Shown in pieces: positions 13,035 through 27,600 of a stretch of 64,000 bases of DNA. This DNA comes from Zonotrichia leucophrys gambelii (taxonomy: Eukaryota > Chordata > Aves > Passeriformes > Passerellidae). Both the position numbers and the translations under genes were made by a program. Below the pieces are notes generated by a model. The model saw nothing but the letters and a program-made list of their open reading frames with translations. It ran no database searches and had not been told where the DNA came from. Position 1 is the first letter of the stretch, and each line of letters begins with the position of its first letter. Location: contig NC_088170.1 of assembly GCF_028769735.1 (NCBI RefSeq), forward strand, positions 57,569,585 through 57,633,584, written 5' to 3'.

Positions 13035-13058
13035 CTGTCAGTCACACTTGACTGACAG
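13035..13058. repeat. 10-bp perfect hairpin (CTGTCAGTCA)
   Basis: CTGTCAGTCA at 13035-13044 and its reverse complement at 13049-13058 are separated by CACT and followed by a short T run. In a eukaryotic intron this is probably just a small palindrome. No function is claimed. Confidence 0.8.
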
Positions 13059-13204
13059 CTTTTTTCCTGAATTTATAAGCTCTGCAGAAGATACAGATCA
13101 ATATTGAAAACAGCAGGTATAGAATACTAAACTAACAGCTTCTATAACTGGTATGAAATACAACAAAGAAATAAAGGAGAGCTTATTTCATCTTTTATAT
13201 ATAT

Positions 13205-13522
13205 AAAAGGGGCTTATGAGATAGATGGGGAGAGACACTGTATCAGGATCTGCAGTGAAAGGACAAGAGATGATGGTTTTAAACTACAAGAGGGTAAATT
13301 CTATTGGATATAAGAAATAAATTGTTTACTCTTAGGGTGGAAGCAGTGGAACAGGCTGCCCAGAAAAGCTGTGGATAACCCATCCCTGGAAGTGTTCACA
13401 GACAGGTTGGATGTGGGGTTGAACAACCTGGTCTATAGTGGAAGGTGTCCTTGCCTATAGCAGGGGTTTGGAACTCAACCATCTCTAAAGGCCCCTTCTA
13501 ACCCAAACCATTCTGTGATTAA
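13205..13522 (+). mobile_element. CR1 LINE, 3' end fragment (~0.3 kb)
   Basis: This is plus-strand CR1 3' terminal sequence. It has the 'GGACAAGAGATGATGGTTTT' block, the '...GAACAGGCTGCCCAGAAAAG' block, the 'CATCCCTGGAAGTGTTCA' block and the '...CCAAACCATTCTGTGATT' tail. It is severely 5'-truncated, as most avian CR1 copies are. Just upstream, an 18-bp AT palindrome (13192-13209) lies at the left edge, so the boundary is approximate. Confidence 0.93.
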
Positions 13523-14840
13523 GTGCTGCACTGAGGGAGTTCTGGTCCCTTTTCTTTCTCACCCTCATTTCAAAATGAGGAACATGGTAGAAATAGAGAA
13601 AGATCATTAATAAATACTCATAATGCACAGTTCAAGGTCTGTCACATACAATGGAATAAATCTGCAACCAATCTTCATGTGAGGCAAATAGTCTTACATG
13701 AAGCAGAAAGCTTTCTTACCATTTTCAGCATGATGAAGACAGAATGGCACTGTGTAAATGCCATCTTTATTAGCAGTTCCCTTACAAGTTTAAAATATTT
13801 TAAAAGTCAATTCTTTAGAAAGCTGCTGGGAGTCCAGCAGAGTGTAAGATAATCCTCAATCTATTTCCCCAGTTGAGTATGCACTACAAGGTAGACACAT
13901 GCAAGGCAAAGGCCTTTTCAAGGCTTCTCTGCAGCCTGACAGATCTAGCAGATGGAAAGTAGGATCAGAAAGGCTGCATTAAATTATTTAGAGACCTGAA
14001 ACCCATTTTTCAAGAAGATACAGGAATTCTGAGCTATTTCCTTGTCATTTCAGTGAAGTAGATTTTTATGCTGCATTTAAACCCTTTCCAAGTTAACCAT
14101 TCTCTAAAAGAAATGACACTACCTGAAGCCAAACATAGTGCAGACAAACTTCAAACTCTCTTGAGCATCCAAGTGGAAGTATGTGGTCAGCAACTAGTGG
14201 TTATCAAATAGCATTTCAGTGTCCCAAGAAGCACATGGTTTGTCTAAATTTGAAGGAAAAAATACCTCTAGTATAGCTGAAATTCTAGATAACCTTTTTG
14301 GTTTCAGGGCAAATTGTAGATTTCCCACCCATGATCAGCCATAAAGATTACCTGTGGCACAGATAAGGAACAGAATTTTACCCAGATATGCATATCCTCT
14401 ACAATGCATAGAAAATACTTTTCCAGGATGTTTAACTACTTTCCAGAGGCAAAACAACTTGTTATGAAAAATAGGTATTTGAAGGATAGGCACTAAAATA
14501 AACAGGGGAAAAAAAAAATCAAGTCCCAAGTCCTGTTTAACTAAAAAAAAGGGAGGGGGCAATCACTTAACTTAGATTTTGTCAGGCTGCAAAGACTGAT
14601 GAATGTAAAAGGCAAAACTGCTTCATACCACCAGTGAGTTACAACAGTCTGGTTGACATTGGGTTAGGTCAGGAAACAATGAAAGTTAATTTTCAGTGTC
14701 AGATGTAAGAAGTATCTACATCTTTCTATGGATACAGAAAATATTTTCATGTTTCTCAGCAAAAGCATCGTTGCCTAACTGTGCCTTCTGCCAGCTGCCA
14801 CCAACCTTCTGAGCAGCCTGAAAGGAAAAATTCTTGTCAT

Positions 14841-14868
14841 TTGTAAACAAAAACTTGTAAACAAAAAC
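14841..14868. repeat. Tandem duplication, 14 bp x 2
   Basis: TTGTAAACAAAAAC occurs twice head to tail without mismatch. This is a local slippage duplication in intron. Confidence 0.9.
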
Positions 14869-17800
14869 ATAGGGAGAGCAAACCTGGAAAAAACTGGAAT
14901 TCAGGCCACCAATGTTTTAGAGTGGATTTCCAAACACCCCCATTCACTGACCTTGTATTTGCTGGCTTTCTCTGAGCTGTCACTTAGCCACTGACAGAAA
15001 TCACCACTGCTGATCATACAGGTTCTGCTGCTAATCTGAGAAGCTAATTCACTCTAATTCACTTCCATTGCCCACCTATATACACCTTTATGCACTTTCT
15101 ACCTACACAGCCAGGCTAAAGACACCAGCAGACAAGCATTGAAGAAGGAAAAAACCAAAATATGTCTGCAGTCATAAATGCATTTCTGCAAGTGTTTTGC
15201 CAGAGATAACTATCAGCCAAGAAATGCATCCAGTAATCACTGTTCAAGTACCTTAACAGTCATCTAAAGGGAAAAGTGGATATTTAAAATAAAATATAGT
15301 AAAACTTGCAGAGTAATACTAAGACACAATTTGATCTCTGCATCTGACACACAAAACTACAAGCAAGCTACAAGAAAAGTTTGTCCATTGCATGGTAACT
15401 TGGAGATGAATTCCAGCACAAAGGAAGGTAATTCCCTTAGGGACAGAAAATATTATGAAATCTTCCCATCCTTGGGAAAGTGCTAAGTTGGACAGGGGTA
15501 AGAGGAGGATACACATAACCCCTGCACTCAATTATTTTGCAGGCAACAACATCCCTGTACACTAAACAACACAATATATTTTAACAGAGAAGATCACTCA
15601 TTTGTAAAGAGAATTATTTCCTCTGGGCACTGCACAGTTTGGAAGCAGTATGACCACGTGCATCTCAGCAAGTAAGGCAGTGCACTAGCAGGGATTACCA
15701 GGTCAAAGCTGCTTGAAGCTGAGGTCCAGAGACATCCACGACATGCCATTTTTAGGTGTTATGCCAAAATAGATTTAGGCCAGTCCCCTAAGCAGAACAT
15801 TGCCATGCATGGACTGTTAGAAGCTGCTCTGAGACTCGCTCACTGATTTAAACCTTCACATCTCCAAAAGAATCAGAGCACATGGAATGAATCCTTGGAG
15901 CAGACCTGTGGTTTAACCTCCCCAGGGGGAAGTTACTCCATGGGAACTGACACCACTTTTTGATTTGTTCAAAAAGTTTGTGGGGATGGCAATGGGAGAT
16001 GAGAAGAGACTCACTGCAGAGATACACTGCTGCTCAGAGCCAAAATGCTAATGCAGAGGCAGTCAATGCATCTTCTACTGATAGCAGCTGGAATGATTCT
16101 GTACAAACCACACTAGGAAAAAGCAATTATGAGCTGCTCATATGAAGTATTACATTTTAATTAAAATTAATTTAGAAGAAATATAGGACAAAATTAATTC
16201 AGCATTTTGTAACATTAGCACAATGTATTCAATTGTGCAGCAGCTCCCTGGAGGTCTGAGTTTTGGGAGTTTTTTCCTGTATTTTCTTAGTTTCCTCCTC
16301 ATTACTAGTTTTGCATATTCAGGATAAAACCTGAGAGCCATGTCATGTCCTTCATCATTACTGTTGATAGCTTTTGACAAGAAAGAGAAGAATACTTCTT
16401 TTCTGCAGAACAATTTTTTTTATTTTGCAGAAGAATTGTAAGGCCCTATTCCCCTTACTAGGACTGTACATTTTTTTAAACAAGCCCAGTAAATAGTGAT
16501 AGAAAACACTGGGGCTGAGGGAGCAACAACAGAAAAATAAAGACAAGTTCTACGAGCTGGTTATATTCTATGCCCTCTTCTTTCATCCTTGATTTTCAGG
16601 GACAACCAAAATCCAATTAGGAGGAAAAAATGTATCATTTGAGTATAGGTTCCTCAGAAGAGGTCTGGCAAGGTTCAATAAATTGGCTTTTACTTTTTAA
16701 AATTGGTTTAAAGAAGTGTTTACCATGTTGCTAGTGAAAGCTTTTGGAAACCAAAAGTATGCTTTTGATTGAAAGAAAAAATCTTTTCCAATGGAAACAC
16801 ATTTAGGTACACACCATTGTTACAAAGCCAACAGCAATGTGAACACTGAAGAGATTAGCATATCAATGTTACTGCAGTGTGTCTTGATAGTCCCAGCTCC
16901 AGGGAAGATGGCTATTTTAGTACATTTCAAATGTGACAGTTTCAGATACAAGCCTTCACATCAAATACAAATTATTCTACTTTCTCCTTCTCAGTGACAA
17001 CACCAGATTTTCTTCTGTCAGACCTCCATACACCTTCTGCCCATTTAAATGCAAGTCTCAAGGCAGGCATCCCACCCTCACTGTCCCCTGCAGCATCCCA
17101 GCTCCCCTGCAGCTGCCCTGCCCCTTCCCAGCTGCAGCCTGCAGGGCACTGCCCATTTCACAGCAGCTCTGGAGGCCTCAGCTCCTGGGCATCCCATGCT
17201 TCCTCACCAGTCAGTGCTTGGAAACACCACAGGAAAGGGACTCCATTGGCTTTAGATAATGATGGCTTCAATTAACAACAACTGACTGAAGATGACACTC
17301 TTTTAAGTCTTTCCATATTGCACACCATCCTTTCCAGTATCAAGAAAATATCTCAAAACTTCCAAAGAAGCTGAGCAAGAGCCAGCAGTAAACTGGGACA
17401 AAACAAAGCAGAAACTTGTGCTTTCAAGTGATAGTTTTGAAGAAAAATATTTGCTGCTGTTACATGAGAGGGATTATGAGAAAGTGTTTACTTGGGCCAC
17501 AAAAATTCAACTGATTCTCCCACACTGACTCAAAGTATAGCAGGGCATTTACAGCTGCTGCTCCCAGGTGCATTGCAGACCTTTGAAGGTGACATGCTGG
17601 CTCTCTCACTTCTAGACCAGATGTGGCAGCATCCAGCAGCAGCTGGGCTCACTCTGTGTATTGGGGCAGCAGCTGCCAGACAAGGTGATGCAGGTGACAC
17701 TGAAACCCCTCTGACTGAATGGAGCATTTGGCAGAAACACAACACACTACATTCTACATGTTTAAAATAACATGTGAGAAAGGAAGTGGTCCAATATCAC

Positions 17801-18353
17801 TTATTATTTAAAAAATGCACACAAGTTTCCCATGAAAAGTACTGAGGCTAGACCATAAGTCACCACTCACAATAGACACCACAAAGATGTGGGATCCAGC
17901 AACATTTCTAATAGCAAAAAACACCTAAAATTCATAAAAACAATAAATCCTCTTCAAAAAAAAACCAGATCCTCTACAAAAGGGTATGAGGAAGCAGCAG
18001 CTTGTGGGAGAGGAATGATCTAGGGGCACAATCCCACACACATACCAACAAAGGACATCAACACATGCTGCCCTTACTGGAAAAGGACACAGGAGGGGAG
18101 ATCTGGCTCTGGCACTCGGAAGCTTTGCAGCTGAGTCAGGCAACTGCTCTTTCCTCTGTGCTTTCCACAGATGCCATCCTATGCCACTGCCAAGTGTTTA
18201 CCCCAAAACCACCCAACAACCCTCTGCCTCATGCCTCACTCGTGTGTGCTCAGACCTTCCACCAGTACCCACCACATACAACACAATATTTTATGGATGA
18301 AGTGCAAGCCTCCAAAGATGTGATGCATGATGCTATTTATTAGAAGAAAAGAG

Positions 18354-18385
18354 TCTGAGTATTTTTTACTCTGAGTATTTTTTAC
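18354..18385. repeat. Tandem duplication, 16 bp x 2
   Basis: TCTGAGTATTTTTTAC occurs twice head to tail without mismatch. It is a recent local duplication with no link to other features. Confidence 0.92.
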
Positions 18386-20785
18386 ACTGATTCTTCCAGA
18401 TAATTCACTCTGTAAACTAACCTGTTAGCACAGCCAGAAGAAATTGAAGTAATGTCATCCCCCAGTGTAAAAGAATTCAGATTTTAAACATGTGACCTTC
18501 CTCAGTGAAGGACAGGAACTCGATTCTGTGATTGAAAGAGCAGCATTTCACTTCACCATTCATGTCTGATAGATGGTATGGCAATGACAGTGATTTAAAA
18601 TGAGAGGTTCTTCTATTCTCCGTGGACAAAGACAATCATCACAAATGTCACCTACGTGACACGCTTCTTCCCAGGCCTCAGGTACAGAGCAGCTCTCAAA
18701 AGCAGCCAATATGACATAACAATAGCAAAAACATATAGTTGTGTCTAGAAAAGAGACATCAACACTTGAGTGACCATTTCAGACTGCCAGGATGCCCTTG
18801 CATTTGTGCAAGGTGACACTGAACCACCTTCAGCCAAGGAAGCTCTCCTAACACACTGCTGTAGGAGAACAACCCTGACTCAGCATTTGTTACCCAATTT
18901 CAACATGTAAACCACGTCTCTTAACCCTTCTTAACACTACACTCTATTTACACTAAACTCCTCCAGAAGTCCAGGTATTTTCTCTATAATCTCAAAGTTC
19001 ATCAATGACACTAACTGCCTGTGACATGACCCTACAAGGGCCAACTGCAAAGACAGTATAGATTACAAATTTTCTACAAATGCACTGTAGAACTTTAAAG
19101 AAGAAGAAAAGAAGAAAAGTCTTTACATTAAAAACAAAATAAGTTATTCCAGTCTCAAGCACTGTGATACAGATCTAATATCTGCATCTCCAACATCTTC
19201 CCTTATTTTACAAGGATGGAAAGAAATATCTAAGAAGGTAATAAAGACATTTTTCTGTCACTGAAAAAGTGAATTTTGACTGTTCACATTTGGTACATGC
19301 TGGAAGGCAAGTCTCAAAAACACGCAGATACTAAAGAGCTGAAAACCAAAACAAATTCCATCATGATAATAATACTTTTTCAGTTAATAAAGGAAGCTCA
19401 AATGTTTATATTTTTTTGCTTTCTCTTGCTTTGTCAAAGAGCAACACTGTGATACCAGTGGTTTGGCATCAAAGAAAAAAGAAAAGTGAATAAATGCAAG
19501 ACTCTTCAAATAATTCAGTTACTTCTTGAAGTGCACTTCATATTTTATATATAAAAGAAGAAAAAATCCATATACTGCATATTAAAAGCATTTTTCTTGC
19601 ATTCAGTGCACATAGTAAATTTCAAGAGTTGAAAAAAAAGTAAATTTTACCTGTAAATGTATACAAATATGTACTCAGATTGAACATTTCACCCATCCCT
19701 CCTAGGTATACCAAAGAAGAGCATCCGATGGTCTTGGTTGCCCTGGAAGTTAAAAATCTTTCTGGACATGGATAGCCCAAAAAAGGTTTGAAGAGAAAGA
19801 TTCAGTAAATAACTTAACCTTGTGCGGGGAAAAGAAGTACAGTGCCATTAAAACTACATTTTTAACATGTGAAAAAGTACTTCCCTTCTGGTTTTTTCAG
19901 AGTCTGGTTGTTTGTTCTCAGTGACTCCTGAGACTCTCAGAGTTACTGGGGAAACTTCAGCTGTGGCTTCTACAAGCCCAGGTTTTTCCTTCCATTATGG
20001 CAACAGTGTCATAGCATGTGCAAAGTGCCCAGACTGATCCTTTGCACATTAACTCGGGGTAAGATATTGCTGAGATGCACCACCACATCACTGATGCACA
20101 AATGGTGCACTCCACTAAATGGGAACTGTTTCACCAGAAATGTTCCCTGATGGCACAATGCTATCACAGAAAGCATCAAACAATCAGCCTAAACACAGAG
20201 TGATCACCACCTCCTGCTAACACAGGGGCAAAGTTTAGGACATTGCTCTCAATGACTAATGCACAAGACTCTGTGCCCTTCTGGATTTGACCTCTAGTAA
20301 ACAAGCTATAAAAGAAAAGAAAATTCACTTAAGGTAGGCTGACACAACAGATACAGACCAAAAATAAGCGTGGGCAAAATTCAGAGTTCTGATTTCCCTA
20401 AGGTACAGCCAAACTTGCAAACCTGCAGTTGTGAGTAGCAAATCTCAGCTCAATTTTTCCTAATCGTGCCTTGCAGATACCAATTCATTAGTCATTGTTT
20501 CTGAAGCAGTAGAAGAAACAAGCAATACTTATCCTGACAAAATAGGATTAAAGAAGAATTAAAGAAATGAAAAGCCAATGGCAAATCTCAAGAAGTTATA
20601 AAAACAGGTTAAAGAAATGAAGAAAATATGAAGAAACTAAAAGTGACAGGGCAACAAGCATTCCCTAGAACTCATCGTTCTGGAGGTCTGTATTTCAAAC
20701 ATGCATCAGGGATTAATTTGTGACTCCTGTTTTGACTAAGAAAGCCTTTTATACAAATTACATTTCACCTCTGAACCAGTCAAGA

Positions 20786-21668
20786 TGTAATGCAAGTGAT
20801 TGTCTGCATCTGTCTTTGGGGATGCATTGACCTAGTTAGACATCTAATGCAATTTTTGGCAATTGCTTTTAAGTTTTTTGCTTTGTGTTGTTTAGTATTA
20901 ATTTTTAAAGAGACTGTAAGAGTGTTACTGCATCTTTACATGGCAGCTCAGCTGACACACAGAGAGCACAGGACTTGTGGGAACCCAGGAATTCCTCTGG
21001 CTGCCCTGAAAGACTCGAGCCCCTGCCCAGGGGGCTCAGAGACCTTGGCACAGAGCCCAAGACCCCTATTCCTTTGATTCAGCCCTTGGAAAAAACAATT
21101 ACCAACCTCTATATGAAGGATTACAAGCCATGAAAGTTTAAGTGGAATGACAGTGAATTTATCCCGGGGTGAAAAATAGATTTTTGGGGTTTTTAGAATG
21201 GGGCTTCAGAGGGCAAGATGGAGGAATCTGGGCATGTCCAGCCTTTCTCCTTCTTCTTCTTGGCCTCCATCTTTTGCTGTGATGTTGGCACTTTTAGATT
21301 GGTTTAGAGTAGAAGCTCACTGTCTAACATAGGTGATAGGTATTGGAAAGTCACTGTAAATGTTGTACACGTAGTTTTTAGTATAAAAAGATAACACTGC
21401 CCTGGGGGCAGGCAGAGTGCCTTGGACTGTCTTGCTGAGCAGACCTCGGCAGGACAGGAGAAAGAATTTTATAGATAAAATACTAGATAGATAATAAACA
21501 ACCTTGAGACTGAGAAATGAAGAGCCCTGACTCCTTCTTCGATCGCCAGGCTGGGAAAACAGACTTTCTAACATATCTCGGGGTCACTCTGACCAGCTAG
21601 AGCACCCGAGAAGGACCAGGCTCCACTGATGGTGCTGGGTTTCTAAAATACTGGGGAACAGCATTACA
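20786..21668 (+). mobile_element. LTR of ERVL-like element, 883 bp, 8-bp terminal inverted repeats
   Basis: The element starts TGTAATGC and ends GCATTACA, a perfect 8-bp terminal inverted repeat of the TG...CA type. Inside, in plus orientation, lie a TATA-like box (TATAAAAAG, 21382-21390) and a polyadenylation signal AATAAA at 21493-21498, in the correct U3-R-U5 order. The central and 3' sequence resembles an abundant songbird ERVL LTR I know from memory. No gag/pol sequence follows, so it is solo. Flanking bases (CAAGA before, GCACC after) do not form a target duplication. This suggests an inter-element recombination product, erosion, or a slightly wrong left end. Confidence 0.82.
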
Positions 21669-24600
21669 GCACCCTAAGCTTGTGAAAGAACACGCATCAA
21701 AGCATCAGCTTCAAATGCAACAGTCAAGCCAGCTGAGGCACTGTCTGAGAGAGCCCCTGTCCCACCCCATCTGGTTGTTTCAGACTTGTGTGAGACCTAC
21801 AGACTACAGAGAAATCCCCCCCAGCATCTAGGATCCAACCACGACACAGAGACAATTTGTTGCAGTTTCACCTGCACAGAGATTACTCAAACTTGCCTCC
21901 AAACAAAGATGTTCAAGAGAACATCACCCTGAATGAAGTGGGACTCTATTCAAGCACCATGGAATAACAGCCTGAACACTGCTCAGTTTAGCAGCACCAA
22001 CGTGGGCACATTTGACAGAAGTGTTGGTATGGAGCCAGCTTTGCCAACATCCATGCCTGGAGCTTCTGAAGAGCTTCCACCCACGGCTGGCACACCCCCA
22101 CTGCCCTCCCCTCAGGGCACACAGCAGGCTCCTGTGCTCCAGCTTCAGAGTTTGAGGATGGTCTAGTATTGCCAGGTATTGGTGGGAATCCCATCACCAG
22201 CTTCAGGCAACCTTAGAAACTTCCTTGGTGCCAGGCCCTTGTCTGCTCATTCTCTGTGAAGTGGGATTACTACAACTTCACTGCATGAAGGATTTTGAGA
22301 ATACCGTTGTTCAGAAGTCAAGAGATGCATCATTTTTATATAGAGGCATTTCCTAATCCATTGCAAAATTACAAATATTTTTTCTGAAACAGACTGAAGA
22401 ACTCTGTTAACAAAAGACAAATCTACCAAAAAAATCTCTACAAAAAACCCAAATTAGTTGCTGTAAACTTTTGGAGACCTTAGTTATTACTCTAAAAAAA
22501 AAACCCAACCAGACTAAATGCATAAGAACACATCTGAAAAGATGAAAAAAACTCATATTAAAAAAAAATTAGTTATAGAATAGAACACTTGCATTCCATG
22601 CTGGAGTTAATCAACAGCTAGCATTTAAATAGGTGTAATGTACTAAAAGTTTACATGTGACCAGAGAGTTTCATGGATAGTAAATCTAAAATGTTCAGAA
22701 ACTCTTGTGTATGGACATATATATATATATGATATTTACTTAGGTAAAATACCATACAGACTCCAGTTCTATTCTTTCCTAGACACTTGCTGTTGATTCC
22801 TGCTGAACGAAGACACAGCTAATGGGACTACAGAAGCAAACACATGAGCAGAATTACAGAAAATTTAAAGCTTCAATTTCCATAAAAATGTGAACACTTC
22901 ACTTCTGCATGTCCTTCTAACACTAAAAGAGCTGAATGCTCTTTTGATGCTACCAACACATGCACTTTGTTAATGAAGAAAACCCAAATGTGCAACTATC
23001 TGCCTGCAATCACTTGAGTCCCTTCATCATTTGTAGTAAATGAGACAAGAAGTCATCCAGCAGCACATTTATTGCCACTAGAAGATGCCATGTAACAGTA
23101 ATAGTAAATGGTGTAGGCAAAATCCATAGGTGACATCTACAGTGTGTGAACTATTTTGTGTCAGAAATGTGCTGAAGTCAGAAGATTTCATACAATGAGT
23201 CTATTCTCAATTCTACCAGAAATGAAATCATGCTGCCTCAACTATTTATCCTGTAAAAGAGCAAGCTGATCTTCATCCCTCATGAATGAAACTGAGTAAG
23301 AACCACCACCTATTGGCTATCCAGTACCCAGGGGAAGAGCTAAAAGAGGAATTGAAGCCTTTATTTGCAGCCCATCTTATACATCCCCTGCCCAAAACAT
23401 TCCAAATTGAAGAAAATAGGAGAAAATTGTTTGCTTGAGATATTAAGGAGTTTGGTTCCATGCTGTGCTTCCCAACATTAGAGTTCAACAAGAAATGTTT
23501 TTTCTGAGAAGAGAAGAAAGGGCAAAATCCTCTGGTTTTAAGGCTCACCAGTAGGTCACAATTACAGGCTACTTTACTGAACACAAAAACTTTGCTGATG
23601 TATTATCACAGTAGTGGTGCAGTTACTGTAGTAACAAATGTTCTTACACACTGTTACTAAGAAATATAATGTAGGAAAATACACGGAGACCTTACAGGCT
23701 ACACCAAACATTCTCTGCTCTCACTACACAGTAAAATGAATCACTGAAAAAACCCACACAGACACTCCCTAAAGAAAAACACGAGCCTGTACTCCATGTA
23801 ATTAAATCCTTTAAGTAAGCCACCAGCAATTTTTTTCTCCCAATTGAACAAATAAATTTAAAACCTTCCTGAATGAATTTAAATGTCAAATCCAAGTTTA
23901 TTCTACAGCTAAAGTTTAGCTGTAATGCACTAGTACAATTCAGGCCCTAAAGGCACCTTCTGTTATAAAAGAAGTTTACATGTCATTCAAGGCCTATATT
24001 TTCAATGGAACTCAAGTTGCAGATAACACTTTTCCCCTTTGCAGTTACTTCAACTATTATAAGCTGCTACCAAAAAAAAAAAAACAAAATTGAAAACCTA
24101 CTGTTCTTATCATCATGGCAACAAAATATTTCATTTTTTCATATGATACCATACATACAGATTGACACAAAAGTGATGAGTAGTTATTCATTATGTCTTA
24201 CAATTAGAACTCACAAATTTTGTCTAATATCTCAATATCATTAATCACTAATGTCTCAATATCATTATTACAAAATATAAGCAAAAATGGGTTCTACAAC
24301 TGATTTCAGCATAAAACAATAGTCAGATTTGTAAAAATATTTAAAAGTTAGAGGGAAAGCTTTATCACCAAATAAAATTAATACATTTAGGAAGAACCAG
24401 AGGAGGAAAAGAAGACTTTGAAATTATCCAAGTCAAGATAAAAGAAATCTGCTTTGAAACTGCCGCTAAAATGGAACACCTCTCTTCAGATTCATTAGGT
24501 TCCAAAATACGTGTAGGGAAAAGGTATATACAGGTTTTGCAGGTCAATTTTTCTTACTGAAGTTAGGGAAGAAAAGAACATAAGTTTATCATCAGGGCAG

Positions 24601-27600
24601 AAGAGTGCAAGCTTATTAAATCTACATTTAAAAAAAATCCTCTCAGTTGAATTTGAAAACCAGTTTCAGCTGATAAGAAAAAAGTTATAAAATCAAAGCA
24701 TATTAGAACACCTTATTTTAAAATATTTTTGTGATGCCATGTCTCTTAATGTATCCATTATAAACTGTAGTCTAGTAAAATGCATCCAAATCCATGAAAG
24801 ACTCATGAAGGGTTTTCAGCATTCATGTTTTTAATGTGTATCTGCCTGCATCTGAACAGAGAATATCCTGGCCTCCATCAGCCACATTTGGGAGGAGTTG
24901 TCAAAGACAGAGCTATTCAGCCCAGATGATATTTTGTGTTTTGAGCCAGGCTCTCACAGCACAGCAGACCTGGCTGCAGACTGCAGGGAATGTTTCCTGG
25001 ATCAGAACACTAAGCTGTGTGATAACAACTCAAATTTGTAAAATACAAACAATTTGCCTTATAATAACTAAATAACAAAAAATATAAATTCCATCTCCTC
25101 TCCTCTGCCTGGTCACACTACAGTTGCATTCAAATATAGAATAAATGAAGCTACATTTAAAAATGTGTCTTTCTGTTTATTTCCAGGATTTACATCTAAT
25201 ACTGCATGTCAACATATTATCATGAAGCAGCTTTGGAGTTACATACATTATTTCTAGGCTTACAGAATCATTTACCAACCATAATTTGGTGCATTTATTT
25301 ACAGATTCACATAATATAAAACTTGCTGGTTTTCTGTGATAAAGCATTCAAAACCAGCAGCTTCTTTGGTTCCCAGCAGGTCAGATACCCAGATATCCTT
25401 TGCTTAGGTCTGGATTGTCCCTGCTAGATAGGAACTGGGCCACAAATCCACTATCCCAGTGCCACAGGCAGCAATCAGGTGGCACAAACCCTATGTATTT
25501 CAAGATATTTCATCTATTGTATTTGATTAATTAACACCAATTATTTGAATTATCAAGGACAGCCATGTAAGCACCCAGTGTGAAGAGGCAATCACTGTGT
25601 ACCTTGTAGATAATACCAGAATCTCTGCAAATTTAGGCTGATATTTTCACACAAAATATTTCCAGGCTGTAACTTTAAGAAAATCTTGACTATTGTTGCA
25701 AAAGAACACTTTACAAAATCTGACATTATATCAATGGAAAGATCCAGTTTCAACCTTGTACTAGTACCACATGTTCCCATCCTGCTAAATGAATTTGAAT
25801 TCCTGTAAAGCTCTGTCAGGGTATGGCACAAAAAATTAAAATGTATGAGTGACCAAAAAGATACTACTTGCTTTCTATGTATGCACACTGTGCTTTAATA
25901 ACAAGAAATTCTGGCTGCATAATATAATCTTTAATATATGAATTGGGCTGTCCATACTCCCTTTTTAAAAAGACAAAATTCCACAGATGCTGAATCTTGA
26001 GTTCTCTGAAGTCTAGCCTATAGATCTGGGGAAGATTTGGAGCACAAAAAAGCACCCAGCTTGAATGATATACATATGACAGACAGGATGATAAATCTGA
26101 GGTGCCTCACTCATGAATAGGTGGTATTTGGGTATTCCATAATGGATTATTCTAATAATGTGCTTCAGTGGATGTGAAGCCCTGAACAATCTAGTCTGGA
26201 ATGAAATGGTGTCTCCATTCTTATCCTGAATGCCAATCAGAGTAGGATTATCACTTCTCATTATATTACATTTATTTGCAACCTGCTATCCCCTACCCAC
26301 CCTACCACAATCTCATGGTCTTTGTCTCTTGCCTCTTGTCTCTTGAGTACTACTAAAAATAATCATCACTTCACAAGCACTAAAAATTTAAAGTCTCAAC
26401 AAATTATGAAAGATGCAAAGGTAATAAATATCACCATTTAAAGATACTTAACATCTACTTGATAAAAGATGTGCATATATGCAGATTTTATATATATCTT
26501 TGCTATTACGCACAGTGGAAAAAAGGAAAAATTGGAGGAGGGAAAAGTATATATATCAGAAGGAGCTTACAATCCAAACATTTTAAAAATTAAGTATGGA
26601 GCAATATAGATGTATTTTTCTTTAATCAAAACCTTGGAGTTTTTTTGGCTATGAAATGTACTATTCTGCAACTGCCACCTTTATTTTAGACCAGAAACAG
26701 TCAGAACCACCTACATTTTAAATTTGCTTTTATTGCCATAGAAACGTAAATTTGCTTTAACTAAAAATGAAGTCTTCTGGCTCAATCGTCTACTTTCTAT
26801 ATCATACACTACACAAGACAAAATTTATTCATTTACACATCCATACTTGCATACTTTTAACATAAGCTACATCCACCTCAGCTACTATGAAAATTCATAT
26901 GTGGTTTGTGTTAGATAAGATAGTTAATAGAACATTTATATTAAAATTAATTACTTCAATCTACTCTACATAAAGTCAAAAGGACAGAATTACTTTTAAA
27001 TTATTAAAGTTCTTAAATCAATCCAATTTTAAGTATACTTTTGCTGACTTTTACTTCAATAGTAATGTTCAGAGCAATCATGCACCATTTTATTAAATAA
27101 CTGTAATTAACCCTTTCTGTGTTCAATAAGAGATGGGAAACAAGTCAGAACACATAGAAGAGAATGGTATTTTTGTTCTCTTTAAAGCCACTGACACCAA
27201 GGAGAATGCACACCAAAAAATTAAAGACATCCAGTGCTAATAAAAACCCAAATATATTCATGCAGTTTTAGTACCAAAAGAAAGATCGAAACTATTTCTG
27301 TAAAAGACTGAAGTGCTGTTCTACAAGGCCAGGAAGTTCCTGAAGTCCTCCCAGTCCCAGCTCACACAGCTTGGGGCTCACAGACAGCCCAGGAGCAGCA
27401 CTGGGCTCCCACCAGCCCCTGCCCAGCTCTGCAAGGCCACCAGCAGAGCAAGGCTGATGTTACAGCAATGGTGCCTTGTGACCCTCTAGAATAAAATGGG
27501 AAATGGGAGAACCACTCATTTCACCAGGAAAGGCAGAGTAAACATGCAGCATGTTCAACTGGACATACTGAAACTGTTACATGCAATACAGCAACCTGAG

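Noticed and set aside
24836..25075. 79-codon frame in a slightly GC-richer patch that might be a repeat or exon
   Set aside because: No CR1 or LTR blocks, no splice-phase support and no family resemblance.
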